Below are positions 14,653-23,420 of a DNA stretch of 64,000 bases, piece after piece. The position numbers and the translations under genes were made by a program. Under the pieces are notes generated by a model. The model searched no databases. It saw only the letters and a list, made by a program, of their open reading frames with translations, and was not told the origin of the DNA. The stretch is from Streptomyces sp. NBC_01591 (GTDB lineage Bacteria > Actinomycetota > Actinomycetes > Streptomycetales > Streptomycetaceae). The stretch's first letter is position 1, and each line of letters begins with the position of its first letter. The stretch lies in assembly GCF_035918155.1 (NCBI RefSeq), contig NZ_CP109327.1, positions 4,712,001-4,776,000 of the forward strand, read 5' to 3'.

Positions 14653-16311
14653 TCAGAGCGCCTGCGGGAAGGCGAAGAGGCGCTGCGGGTCGTACTGCTT
14701 CTTCAGGTCGGTGAGGCGGTCGGCCGCCGAGCCGTAGTAGGCCCGGCGCCAGTCGGTCAGCGTCGGGTCGGTGTAGTTCTGGTACGCCGCTCCAGAGGCG
14801 TACCGGCGCATCGCCGCGTGCGTGTTTTTCAGCCAGTTCTGTTGGGCGCTGCCCGCCGTGCCGGGGCTCCAGGCACCGATGTACTGGGCAAGTACGCGCG
14901 AGCCGCGGTGGACGAAGGCCGTCGACTGCGGGGAGACCCGGTTGATCGCCCCGCCGAGTGCGGTGAGCGCGATGGAGCCGCCGCCCCCGTTCTGTGTCAC
15001 CGGGATCCGGGTGAACGCCTCGGTCCGGTCGAGCAGGGCCTGCACGCCCGCCGGGGACAGGGGGCGGTCGTAGAAGTCGGACGCGGCGGCGTACGTCTCG
15101 CGCTGGAGCGTGCCCTGGGTGGTGCGGCCGGGCGTCGTCCCCGGCAGATGGCACTGGGCGTCGGTGATGCCCGAGCAGCCCGCGTACACGAGCATCGACT
15201 CCTGGTAGCTGCGGCGGCGCAGCGAGACGGAGGAGGCCGAAGCGCCGATCCGGTCGGCGAGGCGGTCGACGGCGTTCTGCAGGTCGCCGTACGTACCGAG
15301 GCTGAACGCGGCGACCGAAACGGTCGGGTTGCCGCCCCCGGGGCCGGCCGCGAGGTGTGCGGAGGACCAGATCTCGTCGGGCTGGGACGGGCCCCACTCC
15401 TGCCAGGCCGAGACGACGGACCGGGCGCGTGACCACGGCCACGACATGTACGCGGTGACGGTCTGCGGGGCCGGGCGGGTGCGGAACGTCAGCTCGGTGA
15501 CCACGCCGAAGTTGCCGTTGCCCGCGCCGCGCAGCGCCCAGAAGAGGTCCGGGTGGTGATCGGCGTCCACGGTGAGGGTCTTGCCGTCGGCCGTGACGAG
15601 CGTCGCCGCGGTCAGGCTGTCGCAGGTCAGGCCGTACGCGCGGGAGGCGACGCCGTGGCCGCCGCCGAGGGTGAGGCCGGAGATGCCAACGGTGGGGCAG
15701 GAGCCGCCGGGGATCGTCAGGCCGCCCGGGGCGAGGCCCTGGTAGACATCGATGAGTTTGGCGCCCGCGCCGATCGTGCCGCTCCGTTCGACGCGGGACA
15801 GTGACGAGACGTCAAGGACGAGGCGTCCGTTCCCGCTTGACCAGCCCGCGTACGAGTGACCGCCGCTGCGGATGGACACGGGGGTGGCCGTACGGCGGGC
15901 GAAGGCCAGGCATTCGCGGATGTCCGCCTCGTGCCGGACGTAGGCGACGGCCGCGGGCTTCAGGCCGTCGAAGCGGGTGTTGTAGAGCTGACGGGCGGTC
16001 GGATAGGCGGCGTCCTGGGGCCGTACGAGGCTGCCGTCGAGGCTCTTGGCCAGGGCGGACCAGTCCGCCGGCCCGGCGGGGGAGGCCTTCGGCGGGGTCG
16101 GTGAGGCGGGTGAGCTTCCCGTGCTGTCCGCGCTGCCCGAGGTGCCGGAAGCGTCGGAAGTGCCGGACGTGCCCGTGGAGTCGCCGCCGGAAGCGGAAGT
16201 GCCGCTGCAGGCGGTGGTGGTGACGCCGGTGAGCGCCACTGCGGCGCCCGCGGTGAGCAGGGTGCGCCGGGCGGGCAGGGTGCGCCGGGCGGGCAGGGGC
16301 GGCAGGTTCAT
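14653..16311 (-). CDS. Secreted FAD-linked oxidase, berberine-bridge type
   Basis: 552 aa. N-terminus carries a twin-Arg-like lipoprotein signal (RRTLLTAGAAVALTG, then TTACSG), followed by a Ser/Gly/Thr-rich linker. FAD-binding PCMH domain from about residue 120: IRSGGHSYAGWS supplies the His for covalent FAD, and GGSCPTVGISGLTLGGGHG contains the likely second (Cys) link. The C-terminal BBE motif is NYTDPTLTDW, then LTDLKKQYDPQRLF. Known relatives oxidise sugars, alcohols or secondary metabolites; the substrate here is unknown. GGAG precedes the ATG. Gene is convergent with the PAP2 gene. Confidence 0.88.
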   Translation of the reverse strand: MNLPPLPARRTLPARRTLLTAGAAVALTGVTTTACSGTSASGGDSTGTSGTSDASGTSGSADSTGSSPASPTPPKASPAGPADWSALAKSLDGSLVRPQDAAYPTARQLYNTRFDGLKPAAVAYVRHEADIRECLAFARRTATPVSIRSGGHSYAGWSSGNGRLVLDVSSLSRVERSGTIGAGAKLIDVYQGLAPGGLTIPGGSCPTVGISGLTLGGGHGVASRAYGLTCDSLTAATLVTADGKTLTVDADHHPDLFWALRGAGNGNFGVVTELTFRTRPAPQTVTAYMSWPWSRARSVVSAWQEWGPSQPDEIWSSAHLAAGPGGGNPTVSVAAFSLGTYGDLQNAVDRLADRIGASASSVSLRRRSYQESMLVYAGCSGITDAQCHLPGTTPGRTTQGTLQRETYAAASDFYDRPLSPAGVQALLDRTEAFTRIPVTQNGGGGSIALTALGGAINRVSPQSTAFVHRGSRVLAQYIGAWSPGTAGSAQQNWLKNTHAAMRRYASGAAYQNYTDPTLTDWRRAYYGSAADRLTDLKKQYDPQRLFAFPQAL

Positions 16312-16437
16312 CGGATCTCCGAGTCTTGACGCTGACGGGCCGGACGGTGGGGGGTGGCGGAGGCCGGGTGCGGAGGAAGCCGGGTGCGGGGGGATCAGCT
16401 GGAGAAGCCGGGGCCGGCGGACGTACTGGGAGAGATG

Positions 16438-16638
16438 TCAGGGTGCCGCGCGGTGCTCCGCGGCGTCCGTGCGTGCCCGGTCTCTGGAGCGGCGGGCTGG
16501 TCCGGACCAGCCACAGGCGCAGCGTGCGGTGCAGAAGGAGCCGCGCTCCACGGTCGTGGGCTCGTGCCCGACGGATGCGGATGCGGAAGCGGGGGCGGGA
16601 GCGGTCGGCGGGACCTCGTCGGTGCGTTGGTCATACAC
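16438..16638 (-). CDS. Small Cys-containing protein (66 aa)
   Basis: GTG at 16638 gives a protein starting VYDQRTDEV and ending in CTARCACGWSGPARRSRDRA, a pattern recalled from conserved short Streptomyces proteins. Three Cys in a CxxxCxC arrangement could bind metal. The frame also opens at 16704. No clear Shine-Dalgarno. Function unknown. Confidence 0.55.
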   Translation of the reverse strand: MYDQRTDEVPPTAPAPASASASVGHEPTTVERGSFCTARCACGWSGPARRSRDRARTDAAEHRAAP

Positions 16639-16770
16639 CCATCCACGGTACTGGGCACGGCCACCCGGCGGTGTGGCCGATGGGGGCGGCGTGACGGGGG
16701 ACACGGGCCGTCGTTATGCGGAACGGACGGGCCTCTCGGGCAGGCGTTACGCGTTGGGGGTTGGCAGGCG

Positions 16771-17694
16771 ATGGTGGTGCAGCAGCACAGGTCCGGAGGC
16801 GGGGCGCGCGCTGTCTGCGCCCTTGCCGTGGTGGGCGTGATGGCGGCGACCGCCGGATGTTCGGGCAGCGGTGGCGGCGGTGACCGTGCCGTGGCCGATG
16901 AGCGGGGCGGGGCTGACGCCCTCGACGCTGTCCACCGAGCGGCCGCGGTGCTCGCGGGGACGGTGAGCGGGACCGGAACGGCGGCAGTGGCCGGGGCCGC
17001 CCCCGCCCCCGCTTCAGGGGCCGACCCCGCCGCCGGGACCGCCGAGGTGCTCACGTCGATGGAGACCGCGGCGGGCGGGACGCGGGTGACCATCCGGGGC
17101 CGGGGCACGTACGACTTCCGCAGCCGGAGTGGCCGGCTCACGGTCGTGCTGCCCAAGGATGCCGCCGGTCAGGACGAGCACCGTCCCATCACCGAGCTGC
17201 TGGCCCCCGGCGCGCTCTACATGATGAACCGCGGCGCCGGAGTGCCCGCGGACAAATGGGTCAGGGTCGACACGACGGCCCTGGAGGACGGCAATCTCGT
17301 CACCGGCGGGGTGACCGATCCGATGGCCGCCGCCGAATTGCTGCGCGGGGCGCGGCAGGTGACGTACGTGGAGAAGACCGTGCTCGCCGGGGTCCCCGTG
17401 CGGCACTACCGGGGGACGGCGGACATCGGGCTGGCCGCGCGCGAGGCCGCGCCGGGATCGCGGGCGGCGCTGGCCGCGGCAGCGAAAGGGTTCCGCAAGG
17501 ACACGGTGCCGTTCGACGCGTACCTCGACGAGCAGGGGCGGCTGCGCAAGGTGCGCCACCGGTTCAGCTTCGCCAACGAGGGGCCGGCGGCGGAGGTGGT
17601 GTCGACCACACTGCTGTACGGGTTCGGGGTGCCGGTCTCCGTACGGCTGCCGGACGGTCGCGACATCTATACCGGGCAGATCCGACAGGAATAG
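16771..17694 (+). CDS. Putative lipoprotein with LolA/LppX-like fold
   Basis: 307 aa from ATG 16771. Lipobox in VVGVMAATAGCSG. The mature part begins with an Ala/Gly-rich stretch, then LTSMETAAGGTRVTIRGRG and YDFRSRSGRL, with later ALYMMNRGAGVPADKWVRV and PFDAYLDEQGRLRKV; this layout resembles actinobacterial LppX/LprG-like lipoproteins, some of which carry lipids. The fold assignment is from pattern only. Expected on the outer membrane face. No operon partner is evident. Confidence 0.7.
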   Translation: MVVQQHRSGGGARAVCALAVVGVMAATAGCSGSGGGGDRAVADERGGADALDAVHRAAAVLAGTVSGTGTAAVAGAAPAPASGADPAAGTAEVLTSMETAAGGTRVTIRGRGTYDFRSRSGRLTVVLPKDAAGQDEHRPITELLAPGALYMMNRGAGVPADKWVRVDTTALEDGNLVTGGVTDPMAAAELLRGARQVTYVEKTVLAGVPVRHYRGTADIGLAAREAAPGSRAALAAAAKGFRKDTVPFDAYLDEQGRLRKVRHRFSFANEGPAAEVVSTTLLYGFGVPVSVRLPDGRDIYTGQIRQE

Positions 17695-17856
17695 CCGAGC
17701 GGCGGACGGGCGCGGGTGTGGAGGTGGGCGCGGGTGTGGATGCGGGCGGTGACATAGGCATGCCGGCAGTGGCGAAATGGTCCGTCCGTGCCATGCGCGG
17801 CGTGTGGTCCGCTCCCTACGCTAGGAAGTCGGCGACGGAAGTGAGAGGCGAGTGAC

Positions 17857-18051
17857 GTGGTGACGCTCAGCGCGCGGACCGTATCCGACCATGTGGCCCT
17901 CGCCGAGATCGAGCTCTGCGGCGAGCTGATGATCGCCGCGTCGGCCGCGATCGGGGAACGGCTCAGTGCGGACCGTATCGACGAGGTGCTCAACGTCCAC
18001 GTGATCACCGACCGGACCACCGTCCCCCGGCAGGGCGACCACCGGGGGTGA
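17857..18051 (+). CDS. Small conserved protein (64 aa)
   Basis: Starts GTG GTG at 17857 with GAGAGGCGAG upstream. The sequence has DHVALAEIELCGELMIAASA and RLSADRIDEVLNV, an amphipathic helical pattern recalled from short Streptomyces proteins beside csoR. Function unknown. It lies convergent with csoR, 30 bp from its stop. Confidence 0.65.
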   Translation: MVTLSARTVSDHVALAEIELCGELMIAASAAIGERLSADRIDEVLNVHVITDRTTVPRQGDHRG

Positions 18052-18081
18052 GCGCGGCCCCGCGCCCGCGAGCCGCCGCCA

Positions 18082-18432
18082 TCAGGTACGGAGCAGCCGG
18101 GCGATCGCCTTCGTGGCTTCCTCGACCTTGGCGTCGATCTCCTCGCCGCCCTTGACCGCCGCGTCCGCGACGCAGTGCCGCAGGTGCTCCTCCAGCAGCT
18201 GGAGGGCGAATGACTGGAGCGCCTTCGTGGACGCCGAGACCTGGGTCAGTATGTCGATGCAGTAGACGTCCTCGTCGACCATGCGCTGCAGGCCGCGGAT
18301 CTGGCCCTCGATCCGGCGCAGCCGCTTGAGGTGCTCGGCCTTCTGGTGGTGATAACCGTGTATGCCCCGGTCGTGATCGGTGACGGCGGATTCCGTCTCC
18401 GCGGTGGTCCCGGCGGTCTCGGTGGTGGTCAT
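18082..18432 (-). CDS. csoR: Copper-sensing repressor CsoR
   Basis: 116 aa from ATG 18432 (GGGAGG upstream). Helical CsoR/RcnR-family protein: HLKRLRRIEGQIRGLQRMV, VYCIDILTQ with the first metal Cys, and EEHLRHCV with the His and second Cys, giving the C-H-C set that binds Cu(I). The apo-protein represses DNA and releases it when copper binds. A perfect inverted repeat at 18467-18487 just upstream indicates autoregulation. Location next to the DUF47-pit pair matches S. coelicolor SCO4136 from memory. No copper ATPase or chaperone is in the window, so targets lie elsewhere. Confidence 0.93.
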   Translation of the reverse strand: MTTTETAGTTAETESAVTDHDRGIHGYHHQKAEHLKRLRRIEGQIRGLQRMVDEDVYCIDILTQVSASTKALQSFALQLLEEHLRHCVADAAVKGGEEIDAKVEEATKAIARLLRT

Positions 18433-18466
18433 TACTGCCTCCCGTTTTCCCTTTACCCTGCCGTTT

Positions 18467-18487
18467 ATATACCCCTGGTGGGTATAT
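18467..18487. promoter_or_regulatory. CsoR operator
   Basis: Inverted repeat ATATACCC - 5 bases - GGGTATAT (arms 18467-18474 and 18480-18487), matching the known CsoR operator pattern of a C-tract/G-tract palindrome flanked by A/T. It lies 34 bp upstream of the csoR start, between csoR and the divergent DUF47-pit operon. Confidence 0.85.
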
Positions 18488-18631
18488 CCTAACGAATTCA
18501 GCTGAAACGTGACCGGGGGCCCGTGCTGATCACTGTGCCCGATGCGCGACACTGAAGAACGCCGGTTAGCCGTGGCCGGATGATGCGCCTAGCATCAGCC
18601 TGACCGAATCCAAAGCACCCGAGGACCCCAC

Positions 18632-19252
18632 GTGCGCTTTCGTCTGACCCCCAGGGAGACGAGCTTCTACGACATGTTCTCCGCATCCGCGGACAACATC
18701 GTCACGGGCTCGAAACTCCTGATGGAACTGCTCGGGGCGGACTCTGCCTCCCGAGTCGAGATCGCGGAGCGCATGCGGGCAGCGGAGCACGCGGGGGACG
18801 ATGCCACCCACGCGATCTTCCACCAGCTGAACTCCTCTTTCATTACGCCGTTCGACCGCGAGGACATTTACAACCTCGCGTCGTCGCTCGACGACATCAT
18901 GGACTTCATGGAGGAGGCCGTCGACCTGGTCGTGCTGTATCAGGTCGAGGAACTCCCCAACGGCATTGCCCAGCAGATCGAGGTGCTGGCCCGTGCGGCC
19001 GAGCTGACCGCCGAGGCGATGCCCGGTCTGCGGACGATGGACAATCTCACCGAGTACTGGATCGAGGTCAACCGTCTGGAGAACCAGGCGGACCAGATCC
19101 ACCGCAAACTGCTCGCTCATCTCTTCAATGGCAAGTACGACGCCATAGAGGTGCTGAAGCTCAAGCAGATCGTGGACGTGCTGGAAGAGGCGGCCGACGC
19201 GTTCGAGCACGTCGCCAACACGGTGGAGACCATCGCGGTCAAGGAGTCCTGA
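18632..19252 (+). CDS. DUF47 (PhoU-like) protein, Pit accessory
   Basis: 206 aa, GTG at 18632 with GAGGA upstream. Helical DUF47 family protein (FYDMFSASADNIVTGSKLL, FDREDIYNLASSLDDIMD, ENQADQIHRKLLAHLF), related to PhoU and often encoded with Pit transporters. It probably gates or regulates the phosphate permease that starts 5 bp after its stop. A TAGCAT near 18591 may be the -10 of the operon promoter; no PHO box was seen. Confidence 0.9.
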   Translation: MRFRLTPRETSFYDMFSASADNIVTGSKLLMELLGADSASRVEIAERMRAAEHAGDDATHAIFHQLNSSFITPFDREDIYNLASSLDDIMDFMEEAVDLVVLYQVEELPNGIAQQIEVLARAAELTAEAMPGLRTMDNLTEYWIEVNRLENQADQIHRKLLAHLFNGKYDAIEVLKLKQIVDVLEEAADAFEHVANTVETIAVKES

Positions 19253-19257
19253 ACCAC

Positions 19258-20256
19258 GTGGACACCTTTGCGCTGATCGTGACCATCGGTGTCGCGCTCG
19301 GCTTCACGTATACGAACGGCTTCCACGACTCGGCGAACGCCATCGCCACATCCGTCTCCACCCGTGCGCTCACCCCCCGCGCGGCGCTGGCGATGGCCGC
19401 GGTGATGAACCTGGCCGGTGCGTTCCTCGGTAGCGGTGTCGCCAAGACCGTCAGCGAGGGTCTGATCGCGACGCCCGAAGGCAGCAAGGGGATGGGAATC
19501 CTCTTCGCCGCGCTCGTCGGCGCGATCATCTGGAACCTCGTCACCTGGTACTTCGGGCTGCCGTCCTCGTCCTCGCACGCCCTGTTCGGCGGCATGGTCG
19601 GCGCGGCGCTCGCCGGCGGGACGATGGTGCACTGGGACGGGGTGCTCGACAAGGTCGTCATCCCGATGTTCGTCTCCCCGGTCATCGGTCTGGTCGTCGG
19701 CTATCTGGTGATGGTCGCGATCATGTGGATGTTCCGGAAGTCCAACCCGCACAAGGCCAAGCGCGGCTTCCGGATCGCACAGACGGTCTCGGCAGCGGGC
19801 ATGGCGCTCGGCCACGGTCTCCAGGACGCGCAGAAGACCATGGGCATCGTGGTGATGGCCCTGGTCATCGCCGACGTCGAGAGCCCGAGCGACCCGATCC
19901 CGGTCTGGGTGAAGCTGGTCTGCGCGCTGATGCTCTCGCTGGGTACGTACGCGGGTGGCTGGCGCATCATGCGGACGCTCGGCCGGAAGATCATCGAGCT
20001 GGACCCGCCGCAGGGGTTCGCGGCGGAGACGACGGGCGCGTCGATCATGTTCGGCTCGGCGTTCCTGTTCCACGCGCCGATCTCCACGACGCATGTGATC
20101 ACCTCCGCGATCATGGGTGTGGGCGCCACGAAGCGGGTGAACGCCGTGCGGTGGGGTGTCGCCAAGAACATCATCCTGGGCTGGTTCATCACCATGCCGG
20201 CCGCGGGGCTGGTCGCCGCCGCGAGCTACGGGGTCGTGGTTCTGCTCTTCGGCTGA
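19258..20256 (+). CDS. pit: Low-affinity phosphate transporter Pit
   Basis: 332 aa, GTG at 19258 with AAGGAG upstream. Phosphate/sulfate permease of the PiT family: the first signature GFTYTNGFHDSANAIATSVS near residue 15, PSSSSHALFGGMVGA near 100, and the repeated half with FLFHAPISTTHVITSAIMG near 270. About ten membrane segments. It takes up metal-phosphate driven by protons when phosphate is plentiful, complementing the high-affinity Pst system encoded next to it in the opposite direction. Transcription ends at the hairpin at 20291. Confidence 0.95.
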   Translation: MDTFALIVTIGVALGFTYTNGFHDSANAIATSVSTRALTPRAALAMAAVMNLAGAFLGSGVAKTVSEGLIATPEGSKGMGILFAALVGAIIWNLVTWYFGLPSSSSHALFGGMVGAALAGGTMVHWDGVLDKVVIPMFVSPVIGLVVGYLVMVAIMWMFRKSNPHKAKRGFRIAQTVSAAGMALGHGLQDAQKTMGIVVMALVIADVESPSDPIPVWVKLVCALMLSLGTYAGGWRIMRTLGRKIIELDPPQGFAAETTGASIMFGSAFLFHAPISTTHVITSAIMGVGATKRVNAVRWGVAKNIILGWFITMPAAGLVAAASYGVVVLLFG

Positions 20257-20290
20257 CGGCCCGCCATGATGATCACGGCGGTACGGAAAC

Positions 20291-20332
20291 GGGGCCGCCC
20301 CCACTCCCTCTGCGGGGAGTGGGGGCGGCCCC
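20291..20332. terminator. Bidirectional terminator between pit and pstB
   Basis: Perfect 18-bp arms (20291-20308 and 20315-20332) with a 6-base loop between two convergent operons, so it serves both. Confidence 0.9.
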
Positions 20333-20381
20333 TTCGCCTTGCGGTGGCACCGCCATGCAGCACCTCAAGGCCGTCTGGGGT

Positions 20382-21158
20382 CTATCCGAAGCGTCCCGAG
20401 ATGTAGTCCTCGGTGGCCTGGACGGACGGGTTGGAGAAGATGCGTTCCGTCTCGTCGATCTCCACGAGCTTGCCGGGCTTGCCGACCGCCGCGAGGTTGA
20501 AGAACGCCGTGCGGTCCGAGACGCGGGCCGCCTGCTGCATGTTGTGCGTCACGATGACGATCGTGAACCGCTCCTTCAGCTCGCCGATCAGGTCCTCGAT
20601 GGCGAGGGTGGAGATCGGGTCCAGGGCGGAGCACGGCTCGTCCATCAGCAGCACGTCCGGCTCGACCGCGATCGCGCGGGCGATGCACAGGCGCTGCTGC
20701 TGACCGCCGGAGAGGCCGGAGCCGGGCTTGTTCAGCCGGTCCTTGACCTCGTTCCACAGGTTGGCGCCGCGCAGGGACTTCTCGACGATGTCGGGCAGCT
20801 GGCTCTTCTTGTACGAGCCGTTCAGCTTGAGGCCGGCCGCGACGTTGTCGAAGATCGACATGGTCGGGAACGGGTTCGGACGCTGGAAGACCATGCCGAC
20901 CGTGCGGCGCACGGTGACCGGGTCGACGTTCGCCCCGTACAGGTTCTCGTCGTCCAGCAGCACCTTGCCCTCGACGCGGCCACCGGGGGTGACCTCGTGC
21001 ATGCGGTTCAGGGTGCGCAGGAAGGTGGACTTGCCGCAGCCGGACGGGCCGATGAAGGCGGTCACGGAGCGGGGCTCCACGGTCATCGAGATGTCCTCGA
21101 TGGCGAGGTGGGAGCCGTAGTAGGCGGACAGGCCGCTGACGTCGATGCGCTTGGCCAT
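20382..21158 (-). CDS. pstB: Phosphate ABC transporter ATP-binding protein PstB
   Basis: 258 aa from ATG 21158; a GTG three codons earlier (21167) is better placed for the AAAGAAG. Walker [11 protein letters not shown]-loop VFQRPNPFP, signature LSGGQQQRL, Walker B VLLMDEP and H-loop VTHNM, all intact. Last gene of the leftward pstSCAB operon. The cytoplasmic dimer powers high-affinity phosphate import through PstC/PstA. Confidence 0.97.
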   Translation of the reverse strand: MAKRIDVSGLSAYYGSHLAIEDISMTVEPRSVTAFIGPSGCGKSTFLRTLNRMHEVTPGGRVEGKVLLDDENLYGANVDPVTVRRTVGMVFQRPNPFPTMSIFDNVAAGLKLNGSYKKSQLPDIVEKSLRGANLWNEVKDRLNKPGSGLSGGQQQRLCIARAIAVEPDVLLMDEPCSALDPISTLAIEDLIGELKERFTIVIVTHNMQQAARVSDRTAFFNLAAVGKPGKLVEIDETERIFSNPSVQATEDYISGRFG

Positions 21159-21186
21159 CTGAATCACTGCTTCTTTCGTGCCGCGG

Positions 21187-22272
21187 TCAGCGGCCGGTCT
21201 TCGGGGCCTTCCAGCGGGCGATGCCGCGGGCCACCAGGTTGAGGATCATGACGAAGGCGATCAGGACCAGCGCGGCGGCCCAGGCACGGTCGTACGACTG
21301 GTCGGTGCCGACCTTGTACTGCTCCCAGATGTAGAACGGGAGCGAGGACTGTGCGCCCTGGAACGGGTTGGTGTTGATCAGCTGGCTGCCGAAGACCAGC
21401 AGCATGATCGGCGCGGTCTCACCGGCGATCCGGGCGATCGCGAGCATCACACCGGTGGTGATGCCGCCGATCGCGGTCGGCAGGACCACCTTCAGGATGG
21501 TGCGCCACTTGGGGATGCCGAGGGCGAGCGATGCCTCGCGGAGCTCGTTCGGGACGAGCTTGAGCATCTCCTCGGTGGAGCGGACCACGACCGGGAGCAT
21601 CAGGATCGTGAGCGCGAGCGCACCCATCAGACCGGACGGCTGGGTCTTCGTCATCAGCATGATCGACAGGATGAAGAGACCGGCGACGATGGACGGGATG
21701 CCCGTCATGACGTCGACGAAGAAGGTCACGGCCTTGGCCAGGGCGCCCTTGCCGTACTCCACCAGGTAGACGGCGGTCAGCATGCCGATCGGGGCGGAGA
21801 TCAGGGTGGCTATGCCGACCTGCTCCAGCGTTCCGATCAGTGCGTGATAGACGCCGCCGGTCGGCTCGGAGCCGAGCACGCCGGCCATCGAGTGGGTCAG
21901 GAAGTACCCGTCCAGGCGCTCCGCGCCCCGGCTGATCGTCGTCCACAGCAGCGAGGCGAGCGGCACGACGGCCAGCAGGAAGCAGACCCAGACGATGCTG
22001 GTGGCGAGCCGGTCCTTGGCCTGGCGCCGGTTCTCGACGACCGAGGTCGTGATGTACGAGATGACGACGAAGAGGAGGGCGGAGAACAGCCCCCACTGGG
22101 TGCGGCTCTGCCAGCCCGCCACCGCGCCGGTGCCCACGCCCAGTGCGAGCGCGACGACCGCGAAGGCGATCGGGGCCCAGCGGGGGAGTGCCCGGCTGCT
22201 CAGGCTGGTCGGGCGGGCGGGCGCCGTCGGGGCGGGGCGCTCCTGTATGCCGGTGTTGGCTGCCTGGCTCAT
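21187..22272 (-). CDS. pstA: Phosphate ABC transporter permease PstA
   Basis: 361 aa. Six or more membrane helices and a binding-protein-dependent permease loop ([20 protein letters not shown], the EAA motif that contacts PstB). N-terminal extension of about 70 residues with extra hydrophobic segments ([16 protein letters not shown]), longer than in enteric PstA. Its ATG overlaps the pstC stop (ATGA at 22269-22272), so the two permeases are coupled. Confidence 0.96.
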   Translation of the reverse strand: MSQAANTGIQERPAPTAPARPTSLSSRALPRWAPIAFAVVALALGVGTGAVAGWQSRTQWGLFSALLFVVISYITTSVVENRRQAKDRLATSIVWVCFLLAVVPLASLLWTTISRGAERLDGYFLTHSMAGVLGSEPTGGVYHALIGTLEQVGIATLISAPIGMLTAVYLVEYGKGALAKAVTFFVDVMTGIPSIVAGLFILSIMLMTKTQPSGLMGALALTILMLPVVVRSTEEMLKLVPNELREASLALGIPKWRTILKVVLPTAIGGITTGVMLAIARIAGETAPIMLLVFGSQLINTNPFQGAQSSLPFYIWEQYKVGTDQSYDRAWAAALVLIAFVMILNLVARGIARWKAPKTGR

Positions 22273-23264
22273 GCGTTGGCCCCCGAGTATTCCTTGCGGC
22301 GGGCGATGATCAGCCGGGCCGCGCCGTTGACCAGCAGGGTGAGGACGAAGAGTACGAGACCCGAGGCGATCAGGGCGTCGCGCCCGAACTCGTTGGCCTC
22401 GTCGAACTTCGCGGCGATGTTCTGGGCGAAGGTGCCGCCGCCCGCGTTGAGCAGATGCCCGGAGATGATGAAGCTCGGCGACAGGACCGTGGCGACGGCC
22501 ATCGTCTCGCCGAGCGCACGGCCCAGGCCCAGCATCGAGGCGGAGATCACGCCGGAGCGGCCGAAGGGGAGCACCGAGAGGCGGATGACCTCCCAGCGGG
22601 TGGCGCCCAGGGCGAGGGCGGCTTCCTCGTTCATCTTCGGGACCTGGAGGAAGACCTCGCGGCTGACGCTGGTCACGATCGGCAGGATCATGATCGCGAG
22701 CAGGATGCCGACGGTGAAGAGCGAGCGGGCGACGCCGACCTCGGTCTTCTCGAAGATGTACGTCCAGCCGAAGAACTGGTCGAGCCAGAGGTTCAGGCCC
22801 TCCAGGTACGGGACCAGGACGAGGGCGCCCCAGATGCCGTACACGATGCTCGGCACAGCGGCGAGCAGATCGACGACGTACGCGAGGGGCGCGGCCAGCT
22901 TGCGCGGCGCGTAGTGCGAGATGAACAGGGCGATACCGACAGCGACCGGGACGGCGATGGCCATCGCGATGATCGAGCTGACGATCGTGCCGAAGAGGAG
23001 GACCGCGATACCGAAGACCGGCGGGTCGCCGGCCGGGTTCCAGTCGAAGGTGGTGAAGAAGTTGCCTTCGTTCTCGGACACGGCGAGCGAGGCGCGATAG
23101 GTCAGGAACACGGCGATCGACGCCATGATCACGAGCAGCAGAATGCCCGAGCCCCTGGAGAGGCCCAGGAAGACCTTGTCGCCCACGCGCCCGGACTTGG
23201 TCCCGGCGCGCTTGCGCGCCACCGGCGGTGCCGGCGGCGTTTCTATCGGTGTGGTGGAAGCCAT
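22269..23264 (-). CDS. pstC: Phosphate ABC transporter permease PstC
   Basis: 331 aa from ATG 23264 with GGAAAGA upstream; the frame runs on to 23354 through non-coding-looking sequence. The N-terminal cytoplasmic tail is Pro/Ala-rich, then six membrane helices with the EAA loop EEAALALGATRWEVIRLSV. It forms the membrane channel with PstA. The 156 bp between it and pstS hold no clear internal promoter. Confidence 0.96.
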   Translation of the reverse strand: MASTTPIETPPAPPVARKRAGTKSGRVGDKVFLGLSRGSGILLLVIMASIAVFLTYRASLAVSENEGNFFTTFDWNPAGDPPVFGIAVLLFGTIVSSIIAMAIAVPVAVGIALFISHYAPRKLAAPLAYVVDLLAAVPSIVYGIWGALVLVPYLEGLNLWLDQFFGWTYIFEKTEVGVARSLFTVGILLAIMILPIVTSVSREVFLQVPKMNEEAALALGATRWEVIRLSVLPFGRSGVISASMLGLGRALGETMAVATVLSPSFIISGHLLNAGGGTFAQNIAAKFDEANEFGRDALIASGLVLFVLTLLVNGAARLIIARRKEYSGANA

Positions 23265-23420
23265 GGTCTTTCCGGTCTGTGTGGGGGAGCGGTCTGGCTC
23301 CCCTGGCGGCGGTGCACCGGATGGGTGGTGGCGGACCGGTCCGGAGGGGTGCACCGGACCGGTCTGCCGGATGTTGCTGGTGTTGCTGAAGGTGTTACTG
23401 GTGGGGCTTGCCCGTCCCGG

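Noticed and set aside
19117..20304. Antisense frame opposite pit
   Set aside because: His/Arg/Asp-rich shadow without start signals; pit is clearly the gene.
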